Assembly (NCBI RefSeq): GCF_011762045.1 | Contig: NZ_JAASQS010000001.1 | Location: 397,868 to 461,867 of the forward strand | Direction: 5' to 3' | DNA length: 64,000 nucleotides | Source of the DNA: Rhizomicrobium electricum | GTDB taxonomy: Bacteria > Pseudomonadota > Alphaproteobacteria > Micropepsales > Micropepsaceae | Part shown: in pieces, positions 17,915 to 27,144 of the stretch | Layout: the number at the start of each line of letters is the position of its first letter | Position numbering within the stretch: the stretch's first letter is position 1 | Program-made: the position numbers and the translations under genes | Notes under the pieces: generated by a model | Database searches by the model: none | The model's input: only the letters and a program-made list of their open reading frames with translations | What the model was told of the DNA's origin: nothing

Positions 17915-19186
17915 GTGGAATCTCCCGCCAATCAGCCCGAATTGAATGGCGGCAGTCGCCGCATGGCCCTCGGCCTGGTGACGACGCTGTTCTTCATGTG
18001 GGGGTTCTGCACCGTTCTCAACGATATCCTGGTGCCGCATCTGAAGGCCGTGTTCGAGATGAACTACGTCCAGACGATGCTGATCCAGTTCACCTTTTTC
18101 GGCAGCTACCTGGTCTGGTCGTGGCCGTCCGCCTTGCTGGTCCAGAAGGTCGGCTATCGCCACGCGATCGCGATCGGTCTGTCGGTGATGGGCATCGGCT
18201 GCCTGATCTTCCTGCCCGCCGCGCAGGGGCCCTCCTACGCGATGTTCCTCGTGGCGCTGTTCGTGCTTGCCGCCGGCATGACCATTCTGCAGGTGGCCGC
18301 CAATCCCTATATCGCGATGCTCGGACCGGAACGGACCGCCTCGGCCCGGCTCAATATGGCGCAAGGCTTCAATTCGGTCGGCACACTGCTGGCGCCGCTG
18401 TTCGGCAGCATCCTGATCCTGTCGCAGACGAAGGCGGGAACGATGGCGGCGGGTACGGTCACCTCGTTGGCGGACCGCATGTCCGACGCCCGCGCGGTGC
18501 AACTGCCTTATCTCGGAATCGCCGCCGTCTTGCTCGCCCTGTCGGCATTGATGTGGCTGACCCGACTGCCGGACGTCCAGGCACACGAAACCAAAAGCGT
18601 CGCCGCCAAGGACAGCATCTGGCGGCACAAACCGCTGGTGATGGGGGCCATCGCCATCTTCGTCTACGTCGGCGCCGAGGTTTCGATCGGCAGCTTCCTC
18701 ATCAACTACATCACCTCGCCGCATGTCAGCGCGATGACGTCGACCGAGGCTTCGCGCTATCTCAGTTTCTATTGGGGCGGCGCGATGGTCGGTCGCTTCT
18801 TTATCGGCGCGGTGCTGATGCGATATGTGCAACCGCCGAAAATCCTCGCCGACAACTGCATCGCGGCGATCGTCCTGGTGATCGTGTCGATCACGACGCA
18901 CGGACCGCTGGCGATGTGGTCGATTCTGCTCGTCGGTCTGTGCAATTCGGTCATGTTCCCGACCATCTTCACGCTCGCCATCAAGGGCTTGGGACCACTG
19001 ACCGGACGGGGCTCGGGCATTCTTGTCGCCGCCATCTTCGGGGGCGCGGTGATCCCGATGCTGCAGGCGCGGATCGCGGATTCGGTCGCCCTGACCGTCT
19101 CCTTCGCCATTCCGATCCTTTGCTACGCCTATATCTGGCTGTTCGCACGCATGGTCACGGATAAAGCCGACGCCGCCAAGCGCTGA
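17915..19186 (+). CDS. sugar MFS transporter, FucP/GluP type
   Basis: 423-aa, 12-TM porter of the fucose/glucose-galactose permease family. The N-terminal LVTTLFFMWGFCTVLNDILVPHLKAVFEMNYVQTMLIQFTFFGSYLV is the family hallmark, as are AANPYIAMLGPERTASARLNMAQGFNSVGTLLAP and ILLVGLCNSVMFPTIFTLAIKGLG. GTG at 17915 is chosen because GGAGG lies about seven bases upstream; an earlier GTG at 17837 would add 26 polar residues. It is followed after 28 bases by beta-mannosidase, so a mannose- or mannoside-derived sugar is a reasonable guess for the cargo. Confidence 0.88.
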   Translation: MESPANQPELNGGSRRMALGLVTTLFFMWGFCTVLNDILVPHLKAVFEMNYVQTMLIQFTFFGSYLVWSWPSALLVQKVGYRHAIAIGLSVMGIGCLIFLPAAQGPSYAMFLVALFVLAAGMTILQVAANPYIAMLGPERTASARLNMAQGFNSVGTLLAPLFGSILILSQTKAGTMAAGTVTSLADRMSDARAVQLPYLGIAAVLLALSALMWLTRLPDVQAHETKSVAAKDSIWRHKPLVMGAIAIFVYVGAEVSIGSFLINYITSPHVSAMTSTEASRYLSFYWGGAMVGRFFIGAVLMRYVQPPKILADNCIAAIVLVIVSITTHGPLAMWSILLVGLCNSVMFPTIFTLAIKGLGPLTGRGSGILVAAIFGGAVIPMLQARIADSVALTVSFAIPILCYAYIWLFARMVTDKADAAKR

Positions 19187-19214
19187 TCGCCCGCGACCTC
19201 GAGGAAAGAAATCC

Positions 19215-21836
19215 ATGGCCACGACCAAACGCAGCTTCCTCAAGGCATCCGCCGCAGGTGCCATGTTGAGCGTCCTGCCAGGAGTATCCGCCGCAGCCGG
19301 GCCCGATCCGGTCGACCGCGTACTGACGAGCGGCTGGCAATTCCGCGAAGCAGGGAACGGCGACTGGCTCGCCGCCACGGTGCCCGGCACGGTGCACACC
19401 GATCTTCTCGCCAACGGGAAAATCCCCGATCCGTTCTACCGCACCAACGAGCGCGATCTGCAATGGATCGACAAGAAGGATTGGGAATACCGCACTGCTC
19501 TCGATCTCGATGCCGAAACCCTGGCGCACGATCACATCGAACTGGAGTTTCTCGGGCTCGACACCTTCGCTGACGTCTATCTCAACGACGTTCAGATTCT
19601 CAAAGCCGACAACATGTTCCGCCGCTGGACCGTGGACATCAAAGCACAAGCCAGACCCGGCGCGAACGCGCTGCGCGTGGTGCTGCGTTCGGCGGTGCAA
19701 GAAGGACTGAAGAGGCTCGAAGCCCACGGCTATCCGCTGCCGGCGGTGGTCGACTGGAGCGAGATCGGCGGGCTCGGCGACAAGCATGTCAGCATGTTCG
19801 TGCGCAAAGCCGGGTATCATTTCGGCTGGGACTGGGGCCCGCGTTTCGTCACCAGCGGCATCTGGCGGCCGGTGCGGTTGCGGACGTGGAACGCGGTGCG
19901 GATCGCCGATTTCCATATCGTCCAGAACAGCCTGTCACCGACCGAAGCGCGTTTGACCGCCGCGTTCGAGATTCTTGCCGACGCGGCAGAGCAAGCGCTG
20001 ATCGAAGTGCAGAGTCCGACCGATGCGAGCGTCAAGGCGCGCACGAGCGTAAGCCTGCTGCCCGGCCGCAATACCGCGAAACTGGAATTCACCGTTGCCA
20101 AGCCGCGGCTGTGGTGGACCAACGGCCTCGGCGAAGCCTTTCTCTACGAATTCGCGGGACAGCTTACGACGGCCAGCGGACGCGACCGCAAAGCCGTGAA
20201 GACCGGCCTGCGCACCCTCAATCTGGTGCAGAAACCAGACGCAAACGGCACCAGCTTCGCATTCGAACTGAACGGCGTACCGGTGTTCATGAAGGGGGCC
20301 AACTACATTCCGAACGACAGCTTCCTGCCGCGCGTGGGCCACGCCACATACGAGCATATCGTGCGGTCGGCCGCCGACACCCACATGAACATGCTGCGCG
20401 TCTGGGGCGGCGGCATTTACGAGAACGACGAATTTTACGATCTGTGCGACCGCCACGGCATTCTGATCTGGCAGGACTTCATGTTCGCCTGCACCATGTA
20501 TCCGGGCGACCAAGCCTTCCTCGACAATGTCCGCGAAGAAGCCATCGATAACGTCAAGCGGCTCCGGGGCCACGCCTGCATCGCCCTATGGGTGGGCAAC
20601 AACGAAATCGACACCGCCTGGCAGAACGACGTGCCGAACGGCGGCTGGAAGTGGAAGGAAAACTACTCCGAGGCCCAGCGCAAAGAGATGTGGGCGACTT
20701 ATTCCGCCATCTTCCATCACATCCTTCCCGACGTCGTAACGGCACATGATCCGGAGCGGTCCTACTGGCCGTCATCTCCGCTCGCCGCCTGGGACGGCAA
20801 GGATGGTGTGAAGCACGCCGACCTGACCACCAAACTGCAATCGGGCGACATCCATTCGTGGGGCGTGTGGTGGGCAGCACGGCCGTTCTCGAGCTATCGC
20901 ACCTATGTCGGACGGTTCATGAGCGAGTATGGGTTCCAATCGTTCCCGGAATTGAAAACCATCGCGGCGTTCGCCCAACCGGGCGACTACGACATCTTCT
21001 CCGACGTTCTCAAGGCGCATCAACGCTCCTACATCGGCAACGGCACGATCAAGACCTATATGGAGCGAGACTACAAAGTACCGAAGGACTTCCGGCAATT
21101 TCTTTACATCGGTCAGGTGCTGCAAGCCGAAGGCATCAAGGTGGCGATGGAAGCGCACCGGGCCAGGAAGCCGTTCTGCATGGGATCGCTGTTCTGGCAG
21201 ATCAACGATTGCTGGCCGGTCGCCTCGTGGAGCAGCATCGACTATTACGGCCGCTGGAAGGCGTTGCAGTATTTCGCACGCAAGTCCTATGCGCCCGAAC
21301 TCGTCACGATGAGCGCCGAAAACGACACGGTGAAGATCGCTGTGGTCAGCGACCGCCTCAAAGACCGGCAAGCCACCCTCACCCTCCGGCTGATGGATTT
21401 CCACGGCAAGATCCTGAGGACTATCAAACAATCGCTTATCGTGATGGCCAACAGCGTGGCGGATTTCACGATGCCGGTGACAGACGTGCTCGGCGGTGCG
21501 CCAGAGAGTGCGGTGCTGCTGCACGCAAGCCTTGCCGCCGGTCCCAAAGTGCTCGCTGAGGACGTGCTTTACTTCGCCCCAGTGAAGGATCTCGTCCTGC
21601 CGTCCGCGACGGTGAAGACGACCGTCAAGGTCATCGGCAATGAAACGGCCATCGCGGTGTCTTCACCGGCGCTGGTGAAGAACCTTTACTTCAGCTACGA
21701 CGAGACCGATGGGTTCTTCAGCGACAACTACTTCGATCTTCTGCCGGGAACGACCAAGGTCGTGCACTTCAGGCCCGCCGGGGCAAAGCCGCCGCGGCAG
21801 GCGCCGAAGCTGATGCACATGGCCGAGATCACTTGA
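19215..21836 (+). CDS. beta-mannosidase, glycoside hydrolase family 2
   Basis: 873 aa. The leader MATTKRSFLKASAAGAMLSV resembles a twin-arginine signal with Lys-Arg in place of Arg-Arg, pointing to export of a folded enzyme. The sugar-binding domain (DLQWIDKKDWEYRT, HFGWDWGPRFVTSGIWRPV) precedes the TIM barrel. The acid/base is Glu464 in WVGNNEIDTAW and the nucleophile Glu571 in FMSEYGFQSFPE. MKGANYIPNDSFLPR and WGGGIYENDEFYDLCD are typical of beta-mannosidases rather than galactosidases. It removes terminal beta-mannose from manno-oligosaccharides. In operon with the FucP-like carrier; its end overlaps the convergent DUF4019 gene by eight bases. Confidence 0.9.
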   Translation: MATTKRSFLKASAAGAMLSVLPGVSAAAGPDPVDRVLTSGWQFREAGNGDWLAATVPGTVHTDLLANGKIPDPFYRTNERDLQWIDKKDWEYRTALDLDAETLAHDHIELEFLGLDTFADVYLNDVQILKADNMFRRWTVDIKAQARPGANALRVVLRSAVQEGLKRLEAHGYPLPAVVDWSEIGGLGDKHVSMFVRKAGYHFGWDWGPRFVTSGIWRPVRLRTWNAVRIADFHIVQNSLSPTEARLTAAFEILADAAEQALIEVQSPTDASVKARTSVSLLPGRNTAKLEFTVAKPRLWWTNGLGEAFLYEFAGQLTTASGRDRKAVKTGLRTLNLVQKPDANGTSFAFELNGVPVFMKGANYIPNDSFLPRVGHATYEHIVRSAADTHMNMLRVWGGGIYENDEFYDLCDRHGILIWQDFMFACTMYPGDQAFLDNVREEAIDNVKRLRGHACIALWVGNNEIDTAWQNDVPNGGWKWKENYSEAQRKEMWATYSAIFHHILPDVVTAHDPERSYWPSSPLAAWDGKDGVKHADLTTKLQSGDIHSWGVWWAARPFSSYRTYVGRFMSEYGFQSFPELKTIAAFAQPGDYDIFSDVLKAHQRSYIGNGTIKTYMERDYKVPKDFRQFLYIGQVLQAEGIKVAMEAHRARKPFCMGSLFWQINDCWPVASWSSIDYYGRWKALQYFARKSYAPELVTMSAENDTVKIAVVSDRLKDRQATLTLRLMDFHGKILRTIKQSLIVMANSVADFTMPVTDVLGGAPESAVLLHASLAAGPKVLAEDVLYFAPVKDLVLPSATVKTTVKVIGNETAIAVSSPALVKNLYFSYDETDGFFSDNYFDLLPGTTKVVHFRPAGAKPPRQAPKLMHMAEIT

Positions 21837-22227
21837 CGAAGTAGCCCGCGACTTTCCACTCGCCGTTTTCGAGCTTGAGGATGACGGTCTCGGTGGCGCT
21901 TTGGTTCATTGCGAACTTGGTGCTCAGCACGATCACGATGTACTTGCCGAACGGCGCCGCAGGCAGCGTTTCGGTCGGTGTCACGCTTTTGGCGCTACGG
22001 GACAAGGGCGGCCCGACCGTGTCGCGGACCGCTTTGACCATCGGAGCCCACTGCTCCTTGGTGATCTTGGACTTGAAGTAGTCGCTGGCGGTGTCCCAAC
22101 TCTGGTCGTATTTGCCGGCATCGATCAACCCAAGCCAAGCGTTGCAGGCATCACCGTAGTTGGCTTGCTGCGCATGAGCGGCGATGGGCAGCAAAAGCGC
22201 AAATGCGAGAATCGTCAGGAATTTCAT
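21829..22227 (-). CDS. DUF4019 domain protein, exported
   Basis: 132 aa. MKFLTILAFALLLPIAAHA is a clear signal peptide, cleaved near 19. The rest (ACNAWLGLIDAGKYDQSWDTASDYFKSKITKEQW...LENGEWKVAGYFVK) matches the DUF4019 pattern of small periplasmic proteins related to nuclear-transport-factor-like folds. Function is unknown. A good GGAGGGGG precedes the ATG by eight bases. It has its own promoter just upstream (22264-22293). Confidence 0.8.
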   Translation of the reverse strand: MKFLTILAFALLLPIAAHAQQANYGDACNAWLGLIDAGKYDQSWDTASDYFKSKITKEQWAPMVKAVRDTVGPPLSRSAKSVTPTETLPAAPFGKYIVIVLSTKFAMNQSATETVILKLENGEWKVAGYFVK

Positions 22228-22263
22228 AGCCGGAACCCCCTCCAGGCGTGATCGTGGGGGTCC

Positions 22264-22293
22264 AGTATAACATTCATTATTTAGTTAGTGAAC
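22264..22293 (-). promoter_or_regulatory. promoter with overlapping inverted repeat for the DUF4019 gene
   Basis: On the minus strand TTCACT (22292-22287) and TATACT (22269-22264), 17 bases apart, form a good sigma-70 promoter about 37 bases before the ATG. ATTCA (22272-22276) and TGAAC (22289-22293) lie at the ends of a 22-base site with the same spacing and end sequence as the site at 17789-17810. Confidence 0.5.
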
Positions 22294-22318
22294 TACTACC
22301 TTTCCACGGCGTAGCGCA

Positions 22319-25300
22319 TCAATGGGCGCGCCGACGGGCAATGAAGCCGGCGGCCCGGTGTTCCCATGACCAGAAAATCCGAACCAAATAGCTCCATAGT
22401 TTCATAAGGACGGGCTTCAGCCAGACGGCGATGCGGTCACGCCGGACAAGCAGCACGTCTAGGCCGCGACGCAGCCTTGGCTCGGCATCGTTCCGCCAGA
22501 TAGTGCTGGCCGAGGCGCCTGCCCTTTCCATGGCACGGTGCAGCCGCGACGGGGCCGGCGGCTGCGGCCGTTCGGGATCGCGCAGCCAGACATAGATCGC
22601 CGGTATCACCAGCACGGTCAGCAGCGTCGACGAGGCCAAGCCAAACAGCAGCGAGATGGCGAGGCCCTGGAAAATCGGGTCGGTGAGAATGGTGGCGGCG
22701 CCGATCATGGCGGCCAGCGCGGTGAGCAGGATCGGGCGGAAGCGCGTAGCGCCCGCGTCGAGCAGCACCTGCTTGAACGGCTTGTCGCCATGCTGGCCGT
22801 GGCGAATGAAGTCCACCAGCAGGATCGAATTGCGCACGATGATGCCGGCGAGCGCGATGAAGCCGATCATCGAGGTCGCGGTGAACGGCGCGCCGAACAG
22901 CCAATGGCCGATGACGATTCCGATCAAGGTCAGCGGCACCGGCGTCAGAATCACCAGCGGCAGCTTGAACGAACCGAACTGCGCCACTACCAGAATGTAG
23001 ATGCCGAGCAGCGCCACGCCGAACGCCGCGCCCATGTCGCGGAAGGTGACATAGGTCACCTCCCACTCGCCGTCCCAGAGCAGCGACGGCTTGGTTTCAT
23101 CCGTCGGCTGGCCATGCAGAAGGATTTGCGGCTGCGGCAGACCCTTCCAGTCGTGCTTCTTGATGAGATCGTTGACCGCACCCATACCGTAGATCGGTGC
23201 CTCGTAAGCGCCGGCCAGTTCGGCGGTGACCATATCGGCGTAATGCATGTCGCGACGGAAGATGGTCGGCGTGCCGGGCTCGCGGTCGATGTGAACGATG
23301 TCGCCCAACTCCACCACCGCCTTGTTGCCGGGAATGGCATTGGCGGGGATCGGCGTCGATTCCAGCTTGCGCGTCCATTCGAGATCGTTCTTGGGCAGCC
23401 GCACCACAATCTTCATCGGATCGCGATCTTCGCCGCGATGGGAATAGCCGACAGCAACGCCGCCGAGGATCGCTTTCAACGTGTCGTAAACGTCCGATTG
23501 CTCGACCCCGAAGTATTCCAGCTTATCCTGATCGATGGTCACGCGCAGGCGCGGCCGCGGCTGGCCGTAGCTGTCGTCGACATCGACGATGAACGGCACC
23601 GATTTGAAGAGCTTCTTGACCTCCTCCGCTTCGGCGCGGCGGGTTTTGGAATCCGGGCCGTAAATTTCGGCAAGCAGCGTCGACAGCACCGGCGGTCCAG
23701 GCGGCACTTCCACGACCTTGATGACCGCACCGGCAGGCAGCTTCACATTCGCCAACTGCTTGCGCAGATCGAGGGCGATAGCGTGACTTTCGCGCGAGCG
23801 TGCGGACTTGTCGGTCAGATTGACCTGCAACTCGCCCATTTCCGGCTTTTCGCGCAGATAGGAGTGGCGAACGAGGCCATTGAAGTTGAACGGCGCCGGC
23901 GTGCCGGCGTAGGCCTGGATCGAGGTCACTTCCGGCAGCCTCTGGGCGACGGCGGCCGCTTCGAACAGCACGCGCGCCGTGTCTTCGACCGTAGCGCCTT
24001 CGGGCAGATCGACCATCACCGAGAGTTCGGATTTGTTGTCGAACGGCAAGAGTTTTACGGTGACGTTCTTGGTCACGAACAGAATGCAGACCAGTCCGGT
24101 CGCGATGGCGACATACTTCAGGAATTTCTTGGAGTTCTCGCGGCTCGAAATGATCGGCCCGGCAATACGGCGATAGAAACGGCCAATAGCCCCTTCGGTG
24201 TGCGGCTCGTCCTTGAGAGAACCCTTGCCGTCCTTACCGGAGAGCTTCAACAGCGCCCATGGCGCCACCACCATGGCGACAAAGAACGAAAACAGCATCG
24301 CCGCCGAGGCGTTGGCCGGGATCGGCGCCATATAAGGGCCCATCATGCCGGAGACGAACATCATCGGCAGCAGCGCCGCGATGACCGTCAGCGTGGCGAC
24401 GATGGTGGGATTTCCGACTTCGGCCACCGCTTGAATCGCGGCTTGAAGCCGGGTGCGGCCGTCATTCATATCCCAATGACGGGCAATGTTCTCGATTACG
24501 ACAATGGCATCGTCGACCAGGATACCGATAGAGAAAATGAGCGCGAACAGGCTGACGCGGTTGATGGTGTAGCCCATCAGGTTCGCGGCAAACAGCGTCA
24601 ACAGGATCGTTGTCGGGATGACGATCAACGTCACCGCTGCCTCGCGCCAGCCGACCACGAAGCCGATCAACAGAACAATGGAGACGGTCGCGAGGCCCAG
24701 ATGGAACAGAAGCTCGTTGGCCTTGTCGTTGGCGGTCTTGCCGTAATCGCGGGTGACCTCGGCATTGATGCCGGCAGGAATGATATTGCCGCGCAGCGTA
24801 TTGGTCCGCTCGATGAGTTGCTCGGCCACCACCACGGCGTTGGCACCGTTGCGCTTGGCAAACGCGATGCTCACCGCCGGAACGGTGGACCAGCTCTTGC
24901 CTACCCGGTTGATCGACCAGACGCGATGTTCGGCCGGACTCGGCCCCACGATAACCGTCGCCAAATCGCGGACATAAACCGGACGGCCGTCGCGCGTCGT
25001 GACCAACAACAGACCGATGTCGGGAAGGCCGTTCAGCGTCTTGCCGGCGACGGCTTCGACCATGCGGCCACTGTCGCGCAACTGCCCAGCAAGAAACGCC
25101 TGATTGGCGCCTTTGATCTTGGCTTCGAGCTGCTGCAGCGTAACGCCGTAAAGCGCCAGCTTTTCGGGATCGGGCTCGACGCTGATTTCGTCGGCGGAGC
25201 CGCCCTGGATATAGGTCAGGCCGACATTGTCGACCTTGGCGAGTTCGGCCTGGACCTTGGTGGCGAGCTGATAAAGGTCCTTCTCGTTCCAGTGCGGCGC

Positions 25301-25762
25301 AGCTTCCGGTGTCGGCGAGAGCGTGAGGACTTCCACCGCCACGTCATTGATGCCGCGCGCAACGATCAAAGGCTCGGGAATGCCGAGCGGGATGCGATTG
25401 TAATTCGCCCGCACCTTGGCCTGGACCCGGACGATGGCTTCGTCTTCGTTGGTGCCGGTCAGAAAACGCGCAGTGACGACAACGCGGTCATCCTGGGTCT
25501 GACTGTAGACGTGCTCGACACCCGGAATGCCTTTGACGATCTCCTCCAGCGGCTTGGTGACCAATTCGGCCGCGTCGGGACCCTTGAGCCCATCGGCGGT
25601 GACGAAGATGTCCACCATCGGAACGCTGATCTGCGGCTCCTCCTCGCGCGGAATGGTGATCACCGCGATAAGGCCGAAGACCACCGCCGCCATCAGGAAG
25701 AGCGGCGTCAGGGGCGAACCGATGGTCGCCCGCGTCAGCTTGCCGGAGAATCCGAGTTTCAT
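22319..25762 (-). CDS. RND efflux transporter permease (AcrB/MexB superfamily)
   Basis: 1147-aa inner-membrane pump. Two repeats of one TM helix, a periplasmic porter/docking domain and five TM helices are seen. Paired Asp417-Asp418 in TM4 (SIGILVDDAIVVIENIARH) are the proton-relay residues. About 85 residues of charged C-terminal extension follow the last TM helix (after PAIYVWLRDPER), making it about 100 aa longer than AcrB. Its ATG overlaps the adaptor stop by four bases and the set continues upstream to a rhodanese and the BigR/SqrR-like repressor, so expression is probably sulfur-responsive. No outer-membrane factor gene is in the operon. Substrate unknown. Confidence 0.9.
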   Translation of the reverse strand: MKLGFSGKLTRATIGSPLTPLFLMAAVVFGLIAVITIPREEEPQISVPMVDIFVTADGLKGPDAAELVTKPLEEIVKGIPGVEHVYSQTQDDRVVVTARFLTGTNEDEAIVRVQAKVRANYNRIPLGIPEPLIVARGINDVAVEVLTLSPTPEAAPHWNEKDLYQLATKVQAELAKVDNVGLTYIQGGSADEISVEPDPEKLALYGVTLQQLEAKIKGANQAFLAGQLRDSGRMVEAVAGKTLNGLPDIGLLLVTTRDGRPVYVRDLATVIVGPSPAEHRVWSINRVGKSWSTVPAVSIAFAKRNGANAVVVAEQLIERTNTLRGNIIPAGINAEVTRDYGKTANDKANELLFHLGLATVSIVLLIGFVVGWREAAVTLIVIPTTILLTLFAANLMGYTINRVSLFALIFSIGILVDDAIVVIENIARHWDMNDGRTRLQAAIQAVAEVGNPTIVATLTVIAALLPMMFVSGMMGPYMAPIPANASAAMLFSFFVAMVVAPWALLKLSGKDGKGSLKDEPHTEGAIGRFYRRIAGPIISSRENSKKFLKYVAIATGLVCILFVTKNVTVKLLPFDNKSELSVMVDLPEGATVEDTARVLFEAAAVAQRLPEVTSIQAYAGTPAPFNFNGLVRHSYLREKPEMGELQVNLTDKSARSRESHAIALDLRKQLANVKLPAGAVIKVVEVPPGPPVLSTLLAEIYGPDSKTRRAEAEEVKKLFKSVPFIVDVDDSYGQPRPRLRVTIDQDKLEYFGVEQSDVYDTLKAILGGVAVGYSHRGEDRDPMKIVVRLPKNDLEWTRKLESTPIPANAIPGNKAVVELGDIVHIDREPGTPTIFRRDMHYADMVTAELAGAYEAPIYGMGAVNDLIKKHDWKGLPQPQILLHGQPTDETKPSLLWDGEWEVTYVTFRDMGAAFGVALLGIYILVVAQFGSFKLPLVILTPVPLTLIGIVIGHWLFGAPFTATSMIGFIALAGIIVRNSILLVDFIRHGQHGDKPFKQVLLDAGATRFRPILLTALAAMIGAATILTDPIFQGLAISLLFGLASSTLLTVLVIPAIYVWLRDPERPQPPAPSRLHRAMERAGASASTIWRNDAEPRLRRGLDVLLVRRDRIAVWLKPVLMKLWSYLVRIFWSWEHRAAGFIARRRAH

Positions 25763-26754
25763 GGCTTGAGCAGCCTGTCGCCAGGGTTGAGACCGGACAG
25801 GACTTCAATGGTGTCGGCTTTGCCGGGACGATGAATCGTCTGACCGCGCTGGATCGGAACATCGAGAGACTGGCTTCCGGTCCACAGCCTGGCGTAATCG
25901 ATGCCCGACCGCGTGGCGATCAGGTTCGACGGCACAACGATGGCCTTGCGCTGACCGGCACTGACCCAAACGCGCACCCGCTCATTGACAAAATAATCGC
26001 CGAGTTCCTGCACCGTCGCATCGGCTACGACATGGCCGTTGTCGATTTCGGGATAGACCAGGCGGACGACGCCGAAGTGCGCGCCGTTGAGACCGATATC
26101 GGCACCATCGAGACGAACCGGTTGGCCGACCTTGATGTCCCGCGCATGGCGTTCCGGAACCTGCAAACGCAGCACGAAGTCGCCTTGGGCCACGGTCGCG
26201 ACCGTATCGCCCTGCAGCAACACGGAGCCGGCGGTTACCGGAACAGTGATGATGCGGCCGGATTGCGGGGCCAGAATCTCGCCTTCATGGGATTGTTGGG
26301 TGACGACGGCGCGCTGCGCGGTGTAGGCACTGACCGTCGACTGGGCCACGTTCAGCGCGGTACGCGCCTGATCGAGTCCGGATTTCGAAATGGCGTTCGC
26401 CGCCATCAGGCGCTGGGCGCGATCGTAATCCGCCTTTGCCTGGGCCAATTGCGCCTGCGCCGCCGCGACCTGTGCACCATAGGACGAAGCCTGGAAGCCC
26501 AGCTTCTTGTCGCTGACGACCGCTATTACTTGGCCTTGCTCGACATGATCGCCCTGCCGAACCTTGAGCTCGACGATAGTACCGCCGATGCGGGCGCGCG
26601 CCGGAACGACATTGGCCGACTGCACCGTGGCGAACACCGCCTTCTCGTCCGCCACCATGGTGGACTGGACCTGATAGGTCTTCGGCGGCACAGGCGGAGG
26701 AGCTGGCTGCGTACCGAAACCAAGAAACGAGAAAAGGCCGGCTAGGATCAGCAT
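25759..26754 (-). CDS. RND periplasmic adaptor (membrane fusion protein)
   Basis: 331 aa. The N-terminal hydrophobic stretch MLILAGLFSFLGFG may be an uncleaved anchor or signal. Then come a biotinyl-lipoyl-like half (ARARIGGTIVELKVRQGDHVEQGQVIA), an alpha-helical hairpin rich in Ala/Gln (AAAQAQLAQAKADYDRAQRL), the second lipoyl half (EGEILAPQSGRIITVPVTAGS) and beta-barrel segments ending LSGLNPGDRLLKP. It is somewhat shorter than AcrA. It starts four bases after the rhodanese stop and overlaps the pump gene, giving strict co-expression with both. Confidence 0.88.
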   Translation of the reverse strand: MLILAGLFSFLGFGTQPAPPPVPPKTYQVQSTMVADEKAVFATVQSANVVPARARIGGTIVELKVRQGDHVEQGQVIAVVSDKKLGFQASSYGAQVAAAQAQLAQAKADYDRAQRLMAANAISKSGLDQARTALNVAQSTVSAYTAQRAVVTQQSHEGEILAPQSGRIITVPVTAGSVLLQGDTVATVAQGDFVLRLQVPERHARDIKVGQPVRLDGADIGLNGAHFGVVRLVYPEIDNGHVVADATVQELGDYFVNERVRVWVSAGQRKAIVVPSNLIATRSGIDYARLWTGSQSLDVPIQRGQTIHRPGKADTIEVLSGLNPGDRLLKP

Positions 26755-26758
26755 GGCA

Positions 26759-27073
26759 TCACCTTTCCACGGGTAGTCCCGCGGCCATCCAAGCCTGGAT
26801 GCCGCCTCTCATATGACTGTCGACCGCGATACCCGCCGCTTGGCAGGCCGCCACGGCGCGTGCGGAGCGCCCACCCACTCCGCAGTGCAGAACGATGCGC
26901 TTTTGTCCGGCGCCGGGCAACGTATGCGGATCGAATTGGGACAGCGGCACCAGCACAGCACCTTTGATATGAGCACTAGCGTATTCGGCGGGTTCGCGTA
27001 CATCGATCAGCATGATCTCGTTCTTGCCCAGGAGATCGGCAACTTCAGCGGGTTCGAGGTTCTTGAGGGTCAT
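26759..27073 (-). CDS. cytoplasmic single-domain rhodanese
   Basis: 104-aa sulfurtransferase. The active-site loop CGVGGRS starts at Cys64, after LIDVREPAEYASAHIKGAV. The ATG at 27073 is chosen because AGGAG lies nine bases upstream; a start at 27139 would add 22 residues with no ribosome binding site. It probably carries persulfide sulfur produced by SQR. Position between the BigR/SqrR-like repressor and the RND adaptor ties the pump to sulfur metabolism. Confidence 0.85.
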   Translation of the reverse strand: MTLKNLEPAEVADLLGKNEIMLIDVREPAEYASAHIKGAVLVPLSQFDPHTLPGAGQKRIVLHCGVGGRSARAVAACQAAGIAVDSHMRGGIQAWMAAGLPVER

Positions 27074-27144
27074 TGCATTCTTCTCCTGACTCTGGGCCCA
27101 AAGGCGCGCCACATCGCGCAGAAAACTAGATAATCCCATTGGAA

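Noticed and set aside
22538..25834. 1098-residue open frame on the plus strand
   Set aside because: It is antisense to the RND pump, rich in Arg/His/Asp as expected of a GC-rich shadow, with no recognisable domains.
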